DNA of 64,000 nt from CAZDXB01 sp964509335 (GCA_964509335.1 CAZDXB010000002.1:1-64000), one strand, 5' to 3'. Positions 24,314 through 32,810 are shown, numbered from the stretch's first letter. The notes: generated from the sequence alone by a model not told the origin. Translations and numbers: made by a program.

Positions 24314-24817
24314 TCAACCCTTTAATACTTTTTCTACTTCAATGCCTCTTCTGGCGGCGACTGCGTACGCGTCTTCCAACTCTTCCAAGGCTCTCATAGT
24401 CGCCTTAACGGTATTGTGCGGATTCGGCGAGCCTAAAGATTTCGTCAAAACGTCTTGAACGCCCGCTAACTCTAACATAGCCCTAACGCCTCCGGCGGCT
24501 ATTACGCCCGTTCCGGGAGTCGCCGGTTTTAGCAATACTTTCGCGGCTCCAAACTTCCCGACGACTTCGTGGGGAATTGTATTGCCTTGCAAACGTACCT
24601 TTCTAACGTTCTTCTTAGCCGTATCCGTCGCTTTCGTTATAGCGTCTATTACTTCGCCGGCTTTGCCTAACCCGTATCCGACATGACCTTCCTCGTCGCC
24701 CACGACTACTATCGCGGAAAAGTTGAAACGCCTGCCGCCCTTAACGACTTTCGCCGTCCTGCCGACGTAAACTAACTTATCGTTTAAATCTAACTCTGAT
24801 GCTTTGAACTTACCCAC
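24314..24817 (-). CDS. rpsE: Ribosomal protein S5
   Basis: This 167-residue S5 has the N-terminal double-stranded RNA-binding-like domain (DKLVYVGRTAKVVKGGRRF) and the C-terminal domain with PGTGVIAAGGVRAMLELAG. S5 works with S4 in mRNA unwinding and decoding accuracy, which is notable because the S4 gene is absent from this operon. The start codon is GTG, with GGAGT upstream. It follows rplR by 44 bases. Confidence 0.97.
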   Translation of the reverse strand: MGKFKASELDLNDKLVYVGRTAKVVKGGRRFNFSAIVVVGDEEGHVGYGLGKAGEVIDAITKATDTAKKNVRKVRLQGNTIPHEVVGKFGAAKVLLKPATPGTGVIAAGGVRAMLELAGVQDVLTKSLGSPNPHNTVKATMRALEELEDAYAVAARRGIEVEKVLKG

Positions 24818-24861
24818 TTAAACACTCCTAATTAGCTTTTTACAATTTAAGCCATTATAAA

Positions 24862-25233
24862 TTAAAATTTCAATCCGCTTTTCCTCGCCGAATCTGCCAA
24901 CGCTTTTACCCTACCGTGATACAAATATCCGTTCCTATCGAACGCCACTACCGCTATTCCTTTTTCCTTGGCTCTCTCCGCCAACGCTTTGCCTACCAGC
25001 TCGCTCGCTTCCTTCTTGCTCATATCCGGTTTAATTTCGGGCTTAACTTCCTTATCTATACTCGAAGCCGCTGTTAAAGTCTCGCTCTTAGTATCGTCTA
25101 TTATCTGAGCGTAAATCTCCTTCAAACTTCTGTAAACGGTAAACCTAGGCTTCTCGGAAGTTCCGCGTATATTTTTCCTAATGTGTTTCTTTCTTCTGCT
25201 TCTTCTTATTTTTTTCGACCTATACCTATCCAT
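24862..25233 (-). CDS. rplR: Ribosomal protein L18
   Basis: This 123-residue L18 begins with a basic tail (DRYRSKKIRRSRRKKHIRKN) followed by PRFTVYRSLKEIYAQIIDD and ends GRVKALADSARKSGLKF. L18 binds 5S rRNA and joins it to the central protuberance. Length and order are normal, 35 bases after rplF. Confidence 0.97.
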   Translation of the reverse strand: MDRYRSKKIRRSRRKKHIRKNIRGTSEKPRFTVYRSLKEIYAQIIDDTKSETLTAASSIDKEVKPEIKPDMSKKEASELVGKALAERAKEKGIAVVAFDRNGYLYHGRVKALADSARKSGLKF

Positions 25234-25268
25234 TTTCCATCGGTAATTTATTTAAAAAATTATTTTGC

Positions 25269-25805
25269 TTATGTTGCTGTCTTGCCAGCTTTACGCCTAA
25301 TGTATTCATTCTCGTAACGGATGCCCTTGCCTTTGTAAGGCTCCGGCTTTCTAATTTTTCTAATAACCGCCGCCATTTCTCCGACCAAATGCTTGTCAAC
25401 GCCTTCGACTTCGATAATAGTCGGTTTGGGAGCGTCCAGTTTAATCCCTTCCGGCGGTATTACTAATACCGGATGAGAATAACCTATCGCCAAAACGAGC
25501 CGGTCTCCGTTCATTTCAGCTTTGAAACCTACGCCCTCAATCTTCAAACGTATCTTCACTCCTTCTGTTACGCCTTCAACGGCGTTGCCGGCTAACGACC
25601 TAGTCAAACCGTGCAAAGATTTCACGCTCTTTTCGTCGTTTATTCTATCGAAAATAATCGCGTCGTCTTCTTGTTTGTAAGTTATCTCTTTTGGAATTTC
25701 CAAGCACAACTCTCCCTTAGGTCCTTTTATATTCAAGATATTGTCTTGAAAGCTCGCTTGAACCTTTTCCGGTATTTTCAACGGTTGATATCCAATTCGC
25801 GACAT
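25269..25805 (-). CDS. rplF: Ribosomal protein L6
   Basis: This 178-residue L6 has two similar alpha/beta domains and the C-terminal signature EPYKGKGIRYENEYIRRKAGK. It begins SRIGYQPLKIPEKVQASF. L6 lies near the factor-binding site at the base of the stalk. It is 31 bases after rpsH, in the standard spc order. Confidence 0.97.
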   Translation of the reverse strand: MSRIGYQPLKIPEKVQASFQDNILNIKGPKGELCLEIPKEITYKQEDDAIIFDRINDEKSVKSLHGLTRSLAGNAVEGVTEGVKIRLKIEGVGFKAEMNGDRLVLAIGYSHPVLVIPPEGIKLDAPKPTIIEVEGVDKHLVGEMAAVIRKIRKPEPYKGKGIRYENEYIRRKAGKTAT

Positions 25806-25836
25806 TTATATTCTCCTTTCTTACTCGCTAAATCTA

Positions 25837-26232
25837 CTACCATACTTCGCAAAGAGTTTCGCCGCCCGCGTTCGCCTCGCGAGCCTCTTTATCGGTCATA
25901 ACGCCTTTGGACGTCGATATTATAGCAATTCCCAAACCGTTCTTTACTCTCGGCAAATTAGCCGCCGAAGCATAAACCCTCCTACCGGGAGAGCTTACTC
26001 TTCTTATGCTCCTAATCGCCGCCTCGCGCTTATAATAACGCATCTTAATCTTAATTTTTCCCTGCGGTCCTTCGTCCAAAACTTCGTAATCTTCGATAAA
26101 GCCCTGCTCTTTTAAAATGCGGGCTATTTCAACCTTTAGTTTCGATTTGGGCGCTTCGGCGTATTTATGCCGCGCCATACCCGCGTTTCTAATCCTTGTT
26201 AAAAAATCCGATACTGTATCTGTTAATGGCAT
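25837..26232 (-). CDS. rpsH: Ribosomal protein S8
   Basis: This 131-residue S8 starts PLTDTVSDFLTRIRNAGMAR and ends in the conserved ISTSKGVMTDKEAREANAGG and GETLCEVW. S8 binds helix 21 of 16S rRNA and, in many bacteria, represses spc-operon translation. No repressor site was recognised near rplE here. It lies 22 bases after rpsN. Confidence 0.97.
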   Translation of the reverse strand: MPLTDTVSDFLTRIRNAGMARHKYAEAPKSKLKVEIARILKEQGFIEDYEVLDEGPQGKIKIKMRYYKREAAIRSIRRVSSPGRRVYASAANLPRVKNGLGIAIISTSKGVMTDKEAREANAGGETLCEVW

Positions 26233-26254
26233 AATTCAAATTACCTGTTTTAAT

Positions 26255-26524
26255 TTACCAACTCGCTTTTCTAATGCCCGGAATCTTCCCTTCCAAAGCC
26301 AACTGTCTAAAAACGTTTCTACATAGACCAAATTTCCTGTAAACTCCCTTTCCTTTCCCCGTTAGAACGCAACGACTCTCTACCCTCACTGACGAGCTGT
26401 TGCGCGGCAACTTCTGTAAACCTTCCCAATCGCCCGCGGCTTTTAGCTCGGCTCTCTTGTCCTTGTACTTCTCTACTAATCTTTTCCTCTTCTCGTTACG
26501 AGCTCGCACTGATTTTTTTGACAT
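26255..26524 (-). CDS. rpsN: Ribosomal protein S14, zinc-free form
   Basis: This 89-residue S14 has the long form with KRLVEKYKDKRAELKAAGD and the C-terminal RCVLTGKGKGVYRKFGLCRN stretch. The CxxC...CxxC zinc ribbon of short S14 is missing, so it is the zinc-independent type. S14 sits in the 30S head. It starts 11 bases after rplE ends. Confidence 0.96.
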   Translation of the reverse strand: MSKKSVRARNEKRKRLVEKYKDKRAELKAAGDWEGLQKLPRNSSSVRVESRCVLTGKGKGVYRKFGLCRNVFRQLALEGKIPGIRKASW

Positions 26525-26535
26525 AGTTAATACCT

Positions 26536-27192
26536 CTAATCTTTTTTGCTAAATGGAAAACCAAATTCGCTTAAAAGAGCGTGAGCTTCTTCGTCCGTTT
26601 CCGCCGTCGTTACGAAAGTAATGTCTAAACCCTTGATCTTTCCTACCCTGTCAACGTCTATTTCCGGAAATATTATTTGCTCTTTCACTCCCACGGTGTA
26701 ATTGCCGCGACCGTCGAATCCCTTGTCCGGAAAACCTCTAAAGTCTCTAATTCTCGGAGCGGCAATATTGACGAACCTGTCCAAAAATTCGTACATTCTG
26801 CTTCGCCTTAACGTTACCTTGCAACCGATAGGCATTCCGGCTCTCAACTTAAAATTAGAAACGGCGCGCTTCGACTTCGTCATCGTCGGTCTCTGTCCGG
26901 CGATTAATTCCAATTCGTTAATAGCCGTTTCCAACGCCTTAACGTCTTCGGTCGCGTCGCCCACTCCCATATTCAATGAAATCTTGCTCAAACGAGGAAC
27001 TTCCATCACCGAACTACACTCGAATTTCTTCGCCAAACTCGGCGTAACCTCGTTCTTATAAAACTCAAATAACCTCGGAGCGGGAAACTCCTTATCTTTC
27101 ACGTCTTCCAAACGTTTGCCCGCCGGCTTGAACGCCAACTTTTTTGACGCCGAACCTAACGCGCTTCCGCCTTGTTTGCCTTTCTTAGCCAT
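26536..27192 (-). CDS. rplE: Ribosomal protein L5 with an N-terminal extension
   Basis: The L5 core begins near residue 38 (PRLFEFYKNEVTPSLAKKF) and continues with LSKISLNMGVGDATEDV, PTMTKSKRAVSNFKLR and IIFPEIDVDRVGKIKGLDI. L5 carries 5S rRNA and bridges to S13. The first 36 residues (MAKKGKQGGSALGSASKKL and following) are a basic, low-complexity addition not found in most L5 proteins; total length is 218 against the usual 180 or so. The start has a Met directly after the intergenic AT-rich stretch, with no better in-frame ATG later. Confidence 0.95.
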   Translation of the reverse strand: MAKKGKQGGSALGSASKKLAFKPAGKRLEDVKDKEFPAPRLFEFYKNEVTPSLAKKFECSSVMEVPRLSKISLNMGVGDATEDVKALETAINELELIAGQRPTMTKSKRAVSNFKLRAGMPIGCKVTLRRSRMYEFLDRFVNIAAPRIRDFRGFPDKGFDGRGNYTVGVKEQIIFPEIDVDRVGKIKGLDITFVTTAETDEEAHALLSEFGFPFSKKD

Positions 27193-27217
27193 AATAATTA
27201 TCTATTCATTTATTAAA

Positions 27218-27547
27218 CTATATTCTCTTATCGTTTGTCTTTGCGTATCTTACGGTTGTCGTCCTGCCGCCGACTTCCTCTTCGCGAAAGCCTATTCGCG
27301 TGGGAACGCCGTCGGAATCCATCAACATCAAATTCGATAAATCTATCGGCGCTTCCTTACTCAATATACCGCCCTTTTGATTCTGAGGATTAGGCTTAGT
27401 GTGCTTCTTCCTAATATTAACGCCTTCAACCAACGCGCGGTTTTCCTTCGGATAAACCTCCAATACTCTCCCTGTCGAGCCTTTGTAATTGCCCGATATA
27501 ACCATCACCTCGTCGTCTTTTCTTATTTTCAGTTTGCTTATTCCCAT
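27218..27547 (-). CDS. rplX: Ribosomal protein L24
   Basis: This 109-residue L24 has the KOW motif near its start (KDDEVMVISGNYKGSTGRVLEVYP) and HTKPNPQNQKGGI in the middle. L24 starts large-subunit assembly by binding the 5' part of 23S rRNA. It lies 20 bases after rplN and 25 bases before rplE. Confidence 0.97.
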   Translation of the reverse strand: MGISKLKIRKDDEVMVISGNYKGSTGRVLEVYPKENRALVEGVNIRKKHTKPNPQNQKGGILSKEAPIDLSNLMLMDSDGVPTRIGFREEEVGGRTTTVRYAKTNDKRI

Positions 27548-27567
27548 ATCTCTATATTGTTAAAATT

Positions 27568-27936
27568 TTACAAAACTTCGGGAGCTAAGGAAACAATCTT
27601 CATAAAATTTCTGTCTCTTAACTCTCTCGCAACGGGACCAAAAATCCTCGTCCCTCTCGGTTCTCCTTGAGCGTCCAAAATAACCGCCGCGTTTTCGTCG
27701 AATCTGATAAAAGAACCGTCTTTTCTTCTAATCTCTTTATTAGTTCTTACTATTACCGCGTTGCAAACTTCGCCTTTCTTAACGTTCGAGTTCGGTAAAG
27801 CGGACTTGACGGAAACAACTGCCGTATCGCCTATCCCCGCGTATTTCCTGCCGTGTCCTCCCAGCACTCTGATAATCTTGATTTTCTTAGCGCCGGAATT
27901 ATCCGCCACAACTAATTTCGTCTCTTCTCGAACCAT
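27568..27936 (-). CDS. rplN: Ribosomal protein L14
   Basis: This 122-residue L14 starts VREETKLVVADNSGAKKIKI and ends FGPVARELRDRNFMKIVSLAPEVL-like, both standard. It forms bridge contacts with 16S rRNA and binds the silencing factor RsfS. Spacing to rpsQ is 38 bases. Confidence 0.97.
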   Translation of the reverse strand: MVREETKLVVADNSGAKKIKIIRVLGGHGRKYAGIGDTAVVSVKSALPNSNVKKGEVCNAVIVRTNKEIRRKDGSFIRFDENAAVILDAQGEPRGTRIFGPVARELRDRNFMKIVSLAPEVL

Positions 27937-27974
27937 TTTCTCTTCCTTTCAAGCTTATTCGTCAAATGCCCGTT

Positions 27975-28397
27975 TTATTTAGCTCTTTCTACTATTTCCT
28001 GCAAATCCCATCTCTTTCTCGCGCTCCTTGGCTTCGATTCGATTATCTTAACCGTATCGCCGATATTGCAATCGTTGCCTTCGTCGTGAGCCATAAATGT
28101 CATCGCTCTTTTATAATATTTTTTGTATAAAGGATGAGCTATCAAACGCTCTACCCTTACCACAATCGTTTTATCCCCTTTGTTAGATGCAACGAGACCT
28201 TGAAGCGTCTTCTTCCGAGTCTTATCAGTTTTCTCCTCGCTTTCTACCGTTTCAACTTGCGCTTCGAGAGACTGCTCTTTGGCGCTCTCTAAGACGTCTT
28301 CGGAGCTTTCCGAAATTTCGGACTCGACCGCTTCTCGCTCCTCAATTTCTTCCGCCGAACTTTGCTGTTCTTTAATATTTTCTTGTTCTTTGTCCAT
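27975..28397 (-). CDS. rpsQ: Ribosomal protein S17 with an acidic N-terminal extension
   Basis: The S17 core starts near residue 60 (TRKKTLQGLVASNKGDKTIV) and contains VERLIAHPLYKKYYKR and GDTVKIIESKPRSARKRW. S17 is an OB-fold protein that binds 16S rRNA early in assembly. Residues 1-58 form a Glu/Ser-rich stretch (EEIEEREAVESEISESSED and similar) that nearly doubles the protein. The ATG at 28397 lies one base after rpmC, so the extension is in the natural translation unit and not an upstream artefact, although internal starts cannot be excluded. Confidence 0.94.
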   Translation of the reverse strand: MDKEQENIKEQQSSAEEIEEREAVESEISESSEDVLESAKEQSLEAQVETVESEEKTDKTRKKTLQGLVASNKGDKTIVVRVERLIAHPLYKKYYKRAMTFMAHDEGNDCNIGDTVKIIESKPRSARKRWDLQEIVERAK

Positions 28398-28398
28398 A

Positions 28399-28602
28399 TT
28401 ATTTCGCTCTTTGTCGTTCGTTAATAACTGTTTTTATTCTCGCTATATCCTTCTTCAAAACTTTTAGCGAACCGGTATCTTCCAATTGACTCAGCGAATG
28501 CTGGAACTTGTTCTTTGAATAAGATTCCGTCGCGTCTATTAACATCCGCTCCAACTCTTCGGCGGTCAACTCTCTCAAATCCGATGCTTTTCTCGATTTC
28601 AT
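28399..28602 (-). CDS. rpmC: Ribosomal protein L29
   Basis: The start is taken at the ATG at 28602 (MKSRKASDLRELTAEELERM), giving 67 residues; nine upstream codons are open but overlap rplP. The remainder, ending ARIKTVINERQRAK, is a typical two-helix L29. L29 lies at the tunnel exit near L23. It is one base from rplP and one base from rpsQ. Confidence 0.95.
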   Translation of the reverse strand: MKSRKASDLRELTAEELERMLIDATESYSKNKFQHSLSQLEDTGSLKVLKKDIARIKTVINERQRAK

Positions 28603-28603
28603 A

Positions 28604-29020
28604 TTACAACAAGTCTTTACGTTTAACAAATTTAGTTCTTACCGGCAACTTGTGCGAAGCCAGCCTCATCGCCTCTTTAGCTCTTTCTTCGGTAACCCCG
28701 TCCACTTCAAACATAATCCTTCCGCGTTTAACGGTGGCTACCCAACCTTCCGGCTCTCCCTTTCCTTTACCCATTCTGGTTTCTGCGGGAGTTTGCGTGA
28801 AAGCCTTATGCGGGAACATTCTAATCCATACTTTGCCGTCCCTGCGCAAATATCTATTAATGGCAATTCTCGCGGCTTCTATTTGCCTGCTCTTTAACAA
28901 AGCCCCTTCCATAGTCTTCAAGCCGTAGGAACCGAACGTTACCAAGTTCCCTTTTTGCGCCTTGCCTCTCACCCGACCGCGCTGCGGCTTCCTGTACTTG
29001 ACTCTCTTTGGCATTAACAT
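28604..29020 (-). CDS. rplP: Ribosomal protein L16
   Basis: This 138-residue L16 begins MLMPKRVKYRKPQRGRVRGK and has RQIEAARIAINRYLRRDGK and PAETRMGKGKGEPEGWVA, all conserved. L16 helps place A-site tRNA. A second Met at position 3 could also serve as the start. It follows rpsC by 19 bases. Confidence 0.97.
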   Translation of the reverse strand: MLMPKRVKYRKPQRGRVRGKAQKGNLVTFGSYGLKTMEGALLKSRQIEAARIAINRYLRRDGKVWIRMFPHKAFTQTPAETRMGKGKGEPEGWVATVKRGRIMFEVDGVTEERAKEAMRLASHKLPVRTKFVKRKDLL

Positions 29021-29039
29021 AGCTTAATTCCGCCCTTTA

Positions 29040-29681
29040 TTAATATAATTTCTTCCCAATAATTTCGCCTCTACAGACCCATACCTTCACGCCAATCGTG
29101 CCGTAAATAGTATAAGCCGTAGATTGCTCGTAATCTATATCCGCCCTTAAAGTATGTAGCGGTATTCTGCCTTCCTTGTACTGCTCGGTGCGAGCCATCT
29201 CGGCGCCGCCCAAGCGACCCGAACACATTACCCTAATACCTTCGGCTCCCATCCTAATAGACGAGGAAACAGCTTGCTTCATAGCGCGTCTGAAAGAAAT
29301 TCTTCCTTCCAACTGCTGCGCAATATTATCGGCGACCAACTTTGCGTCCAACTCAGGCCTTTTCACCTCGCTAATTAAAATCTTTACGTCGCCCTTGCCG
29401 GTTAGCTTCTTGACTTCCTCTTCCAATTGCGTTATATCCTTGCCTGAACGTCCGATAATCACGCCGGGGCGAGAAGTGTTAATCATTATGCGCAACTGCT
29501 TCGTCGTGCGCTCGATAACCACTCTGGAAATGCCCGCTCTTGTTAGACGCCTGTCCAAATACTGACGAATCTTTAAATCTTCGCTTAACTTTTTATCAAA
29601 CGCGCCCTCGTCGAACCAGTTGGCGTCCCACCTGCGGATTATTCCTAATCTAAGCCCTATTGGATTTGATTTTTGTCCCAA
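29040..29681 (-). CDS. rpsC: Ribosomal protein S3
   Basis: This 213-residue S3 has the KH domain with the VIIGRSGKDITQLEEEVKK loop, IAQQLEGRISFRRAMKQA, and the C-terminal GRLGGAEMARTEQYKEGR. S3 lines the mRNA entry channel with helicase activity. It starts with GQKSNPIGLRLGIIRRWDA and lies 12 bases after rplV. Confidence 0.97.
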   Translation of the reverse strand: MGQKSNPIGLRLGIIRRWDANWFDEGAFDKKLSEDLKIRQYLDRRLTRAGISRVVIERTTKQLRIMINTSRPGVIIGRSGKDITQLEEEVKKLTGKGDVKILISEVKRPELDAKLVADNIAQQLEGRISFRRAMKQAVSSSIRMGAEGIRVMCSGRLGGAEMARTEQYKEGRIPLHTLRADIDYEQSTAYTIYGTIGVKVWVCRGEIIGKKLY

Positions 29682-29693
29682 AACTGTCTCCTA

Positions 29694-30038
29694 TTAATCT
29701 TTTGTCGATACAACTAAAGTTAAATGATTAGTTCGCTTACGAATCCTGTAAGCCCTTCCCATCGGAGCCGGCTTTATTCTTTTCAAAGTCGGACCTTGGT
29801 CAACGTAAGCGCTTTTTACGATTACGTCTTCGTAATCCAATGAAATTCCGTCTTCCTTGTTTGACAAGTTCGACAAAGCCGACCTTAAAACCTGCTCCGC
29901 ATAGCTCGCCGACTTTTTAGTTGAAAATTTCAAAATATCGAAGGCTTCAGCCGCGGTCTTGCCGCGAATCATATCGATTACCAGCCTCATTTTTCTCGGC
30001 GAACCTCTCAAATATTTCTTTATTGCCCTCGCTTCCAT
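29694..30038 (-). CDS. rplV: Ribosomal protein L22
   Basis: This 114-residue L22 begins EARAIKKYLRGSPRKMRLV and ends with the beta-hairpin GRAYRIRKRTNHLTLVVS that reaches into the exit tunnel near the macrolide site. The central YVDQGPTLKRIKPAPMGRA is conserved. It follows rpsS by 20 bases. Confidence 0.97.
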   Translation of the reverse strand: MEARAIKKYLRGSPRKMRLVIDMIRGKTAAEAFDILKFSTKKSASYAEQVLRSALSNLSNKEDGISLDYEDVIVKSAYVDQGPTLKRIKPAPMGRAYRIRKRTNHLTLVVSTKD

Positions 30039-30058
30039 TTTTCTTTCTCCTTTATATA

Positions 30059-30343
30059 TTATGTCGCCGCTTTATCTTCTTTTCTATGTCCGGAATGTCC
30101 TCTGTAGATTCTAGTAGGAGAAAACTCCCCTAATTTATGCCCGACCATATTCTCCGATATATAAACGGGTATAAATTTCGTCCCGTTGTGAACGGCGATT
30201 GTATGCCCCACAAAATCCGGCGTTATCGTCGATGAACGCGACCATGTCTTAACAACATGCTTCTTGTTCGTCTCGTTCAGCTTATCAACCTTCTTTTGCA
30301 ACTTATAATATACGTAAAAACCTTTCTTTAAAGATCGCGACAT
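30059..30343 (-). CDS. rpsS: Ribosomal protein S19
   Basis: This 94-residue S19 starts SRSLKKGFYVYYKLQKKVD and contains WSRSSTITPDFVGHTIAVHN and HKLGEFSPTRIYRGH. It pairs with S13 in the 30S head. Length and order are normal, 12 bases after rplB. Confidence 0.97.
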   Translation of the reverse strand: MSRSLKKGFYVYYKLQKKVDKLNETNKKHVVKTWSRSSTITPDFVGHTIAVHNGTKFIPVYISENMVGHKLGEFSPTRIYRGHSGHRKEDKAAT

Positions 30344-30355
30344 TTTTTTATCCCT

Positions 30356-31207
30356 TTATTTTGCTTTCTTAGCCTTTTTTCTTGATTTAATAATATATTT
30401 ATTAGAAGCCTTGCTCCTCTTGCGAGTATTCAAGCCTTTAGTGTACTTGCCCCAAGGCGTAGAAGGATGCTGGCGTCCGCCGCCGGACTTCGAAGCTCCT
30501 TCGCCGCCGCCGCCCGGATGGTCGACGGGATTCATACACATAGCTCTCGTCTGAGGTCTTTTCCCCAACCAAACGTTTCTTCCGGCTTTACCCAAAAGAA
30601 CGTTCTCATGCTCGAGATTACTTACTATACCCAAAGTAGCTTTACAATTTCTTGGCAACATTCTTATTTCGCCGGAAGGCAACTTTATCTGAGCGTACTT
30701 TTTATCCGAAGCAACTACTTGAGCGTAAACGCCAGCGCTTCTCGCCAGCTGACCGCCCTTGCCGGGCTTCATCTCTATATTGTGAACGAACAAACCCGCC
30801 GGTATTTTATATAGCGGCAAAGTATTTCCGCTATTATATTCCGCGTCTTCGCTCGTAATAATCTTATCGCCTACCTTTAGCTTATCCGGAGCTAGCATAT
30901 ACCTATACTCGCCGTCTTCGTATTTTACCAACGCTATTCTCGCCGAGCGGTTTGGGTCGTATTCTATCGTCTGAATTTCAGCCGGAATACCTTCCTTATC
31001 CCGCTTGAAATCGATTATTCTATATCGCCTCTTGTGTCCTCCGCCTCTGTGCCTCGAAGTTATTCTGCCTTTAGCGTTCCTGCCGGCGGTCTTCTTCAAA
31101 GACACAACCAAAGGCTTATACGGTTTGTCGGTCGTTATCTCCTTCAAATCCGACACCGAATAATGTCTCGTGCCAGGCGTTATTGGTTTTAATATCTTTA
31201 TTCCCAT
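30356..31207 (-). CDS. rplB: Ribosomal protein L2
   Basis: This 283-residue L2 has KGRITSRHRGGGHKRRYRII, LVHN-like FVHNIEMKPGKGGQLARSAG, and the C-terminal MNPVDHPGGGGEGASKSGG with the essential His. L2 is needed for subunit joining and peptidyl transfer. It is slightly longer than usual because of a Lys-rich end. It follows rplW by 27 bases. Confidence 0.97.
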   Translation of the reverse strand: MGIKILKPITPGTRHYSVSDLKEITTDKPYKPLVVSLKKTAGRNAKGRITSRHRGGGHKRRYRIIDFKRDKEGIPAEIQTIEYDPNRSARIALVKYEDGEYRYMLAPDKLKVGDKIITSEDAEYNSGNTLPLYKIPAGLFVHNIEMKPGKGGQLARSAGVYAQVVASDKKYAQIKLPSGEIRMLPRNCKATLGIVSNLEHENVLLGKAGRNVWLGKRPQTRAMCMNPVDHPGGGGEGASKSGGGRQHPSTPWGKYTKGLNTRKRSKASNKYIIKSRKKAKKAK

Positions 31208-31234
31208 TTTAAATCTGATTTATTTAGTTAACAA

Positions 31235-31534
31235 TTATTCGCTAATTTCGCCCGAAACCAAATCAATCTCCTGTCCTTCGCCCAAAGTAGCTATCGCTTT
31301 CTTGAACTTCGGAGTCTTCCCTTCAATAACTCCGCTCTTGGTAAACCTTGATTTCATCTTGCCTTTTACAGTTATCGTCCTTACGCTCTCAACGTCCACT
31401 TCGAACGTCTCTTCTATAGCCTTCTTGATTTCGAATTTATTCGAATCTAAACTCACCATAAAAGTGTACTGACCGTTCTCGCTCAGTTTCATCGCTTTCT
31501 CGGTAACTACCGGTCTTATTAATACTTGCTTCAT
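31235..31534 (-). CDS. rplW: Ribosomal protein L23
   Basis: This 99-residue L23 starts KQVLIRPVVTEKAMKLSENG and has NKFEIKKAIEETFEVDVESV and the loop TVKGKMKSRFTKSG. L23 surrounds the tunnel exit and docks SRP and trigger factor. It lies 11 bases after rplD. Confidence 0.96.
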   Translation of the reverse strand: MKQVLIRPVVTEKAMKLSENGQYTFMVSLDSNKFEIKKAIEETFEVDVESVRTITVKGKMKSRFTKSGVIEGKTPKFKKAIATLGEGQEIDLVSGEISE

Positions 31535-31545
31535 CTTCTCTTACG

Positions 31546-32172
31546 TCAATTATTAAAAGTATCCTTTATCTTATCAATCGCGTTCTTAAAAATCAGAATC
31601 TTCTTGTAATTCAACAAATCGTAGGTGGAAACCTGATTCGCCGGCAACACCTTCGTCTTCGGCAAATTTCTCGCCGCTAAATAAAGCGCCTCGTCGGCTT
31701 CCGGCAGCAAAATCAGCGTCTTATCTCCGTTTAATTCCAAATTTTGCAACGCTTCGACCATATTCCTCGTCTTAATCTCGTCGAAGGAAAAATCCTCGAC
31801 TATTTTTATATTCTCTTCCTTCATCCTCTGCGAAAAAGCCGACTTCCTCGCCAACCTCTTCTCCTTCAAAGGCATCTTATAATTATAATCCTTAGGAACA
31901 GGTCCGAAAATCGTTCCGCCGCCTGCCCACAAAGGCGACCTAACGGAACCCGCTCTAGCGGTGCCTCTGCCTTTTTGACGCCAAGGCTTTCTTCCGCCGC
32001 CTCTCATCTCCGATTTGGTCTTAGTCTTAGCGCTGCCCTGCCTTCTATTTCTCAAATAAGCGGTAACCGCCCGATACATTGAATTCTCGTTCGGTTCTAT
32101 TTGGAATATATCGTCTGGCAGATCAACCTGACCTGATTTTGTTCCTTCTTTTGTGTAAACGTCCGTTTGCAT
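31546..32172 (-). CDS. rplD: Ribosomal protein L4
   Basis: This 208-residue L4 has the tunnel loop GGGRKPWRQKGRGTARAGS and RSPLWAGGGTIFGPVPKDY, then LLPEADEALYLAARNLP in the globular domain. In E. coli L4 represses its own S10 operon; no such leader structure was recognised here. It follows rplC by 14 bases. Confidence 0.97.
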   Translation of the reverse strand: MQTDVYTKEGTKSGQVDLPDDIFQIEPNENSMYRAVTAYLRNRRQGSAKTKTKSEMRGGGRKPWRQKGRGTARAGSVRSPLWAGGGTIFGPVPKDYNYKMPLKEKRLARKSAFSQRMKEENIKIVEDFSFDEIKTRNMVEALQNLELNGDKTLILLPEADEALYLAARNLPKTKVLPANQVSTYDLLNYKKILIFKNAIDKIKDTFNN

Positions 32173-32186
32173 TTCCTCGCCTAAAC

Positions 32187-32810
32187 TTATTTCTTAACTA
32201 TTTCAATTAATGAATCGTTATGACCCGGAATTCCGCCTTTCAGCAGCAACAAATTCCTTTCGGGGATAACGTCCAATACTTCCACGTTGCTAATAGTCGT
32301 TCTTTTGCCGCCCATCCTGCCGGGCATCTTCATCCCCTTAAAGATTCTAGACGGATACGCCGATTGCCCCACGGAGCCGCCGTGCCTTTGCCTATCCGAT
32401 TGACCGTGAGTCATCTCGCCGACGCCTTTAAAATGATGTCTCTTCACTACTCCCTGAAAGCCTTGTCCTTTATTCTTGCCGCTAATCGACACCTTGTCGC
32501 CGGGTTTAAATTGCTCGACGGTCAACTCTTCGCCTACCGCCGCCTTGACGCGCAAATCTCTAAACTCCTTTAATCGCCTCGTTGGCTCCACGCCCGCTTT
32601 CTCAAAATGACCTTTCATCGGTTTAATTAGATTCTTGTCCGATATTGTTCCATAGCCTAACTGCACCGCCTCGTAACCGTCGTTATCCTTCGTTCTAATT
32701 TGAACTATCGGGCATGGTCCTGCCTCGACGACTGTGCAAGACAAACGGTCGCCGTTCTCCCTATAAAAGCTCGTCATCCCTATTTTCTTTCCTAATATTG
32801 CGGCTTCCAT
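32187..32810 (-). CDS. rplC: Ribosomal protein L3
   Basis: This 207-residue L3 starts EAAILGKKIGMTSFYRENGD and has the central extension HGQSDRQRHGGSVGQSAYPS, followed by KGMKMPGRMGGKRTTISNV. L3 reaches into the peptidyl-transferase centre and starts assembly. It follows rpsJ by 14 bases. Confidence 0.97.
   Translation of the reverse strand: MEAAILGKKIGMTSFYRENGDRLSCTVVEAGPCPIVQIRTKDNDGYEAVQLGYGTISDKNLIKPMKGHFEKAGVEPTRRLKEFRDLRVKAAVGEELTVEQFKPGDKVSISGKNKGQGFQGVVKRHHFKGVGEMTHGQSDRQRHGGSVGQSAYPSRIFKGMKMPGRMGGKRTTISNVEVLDVIPERNLLLLKGGIPGHNDSLIEIVKK

Noticed and set aside
31744..32082. Plus-strand frames of 60-170 codons across the ribosomal, polymerase and reductase genes
   Set aside because: All are antisense or shifted shadows of well-recognised genes, with odd composition and no ribosome-binding context.
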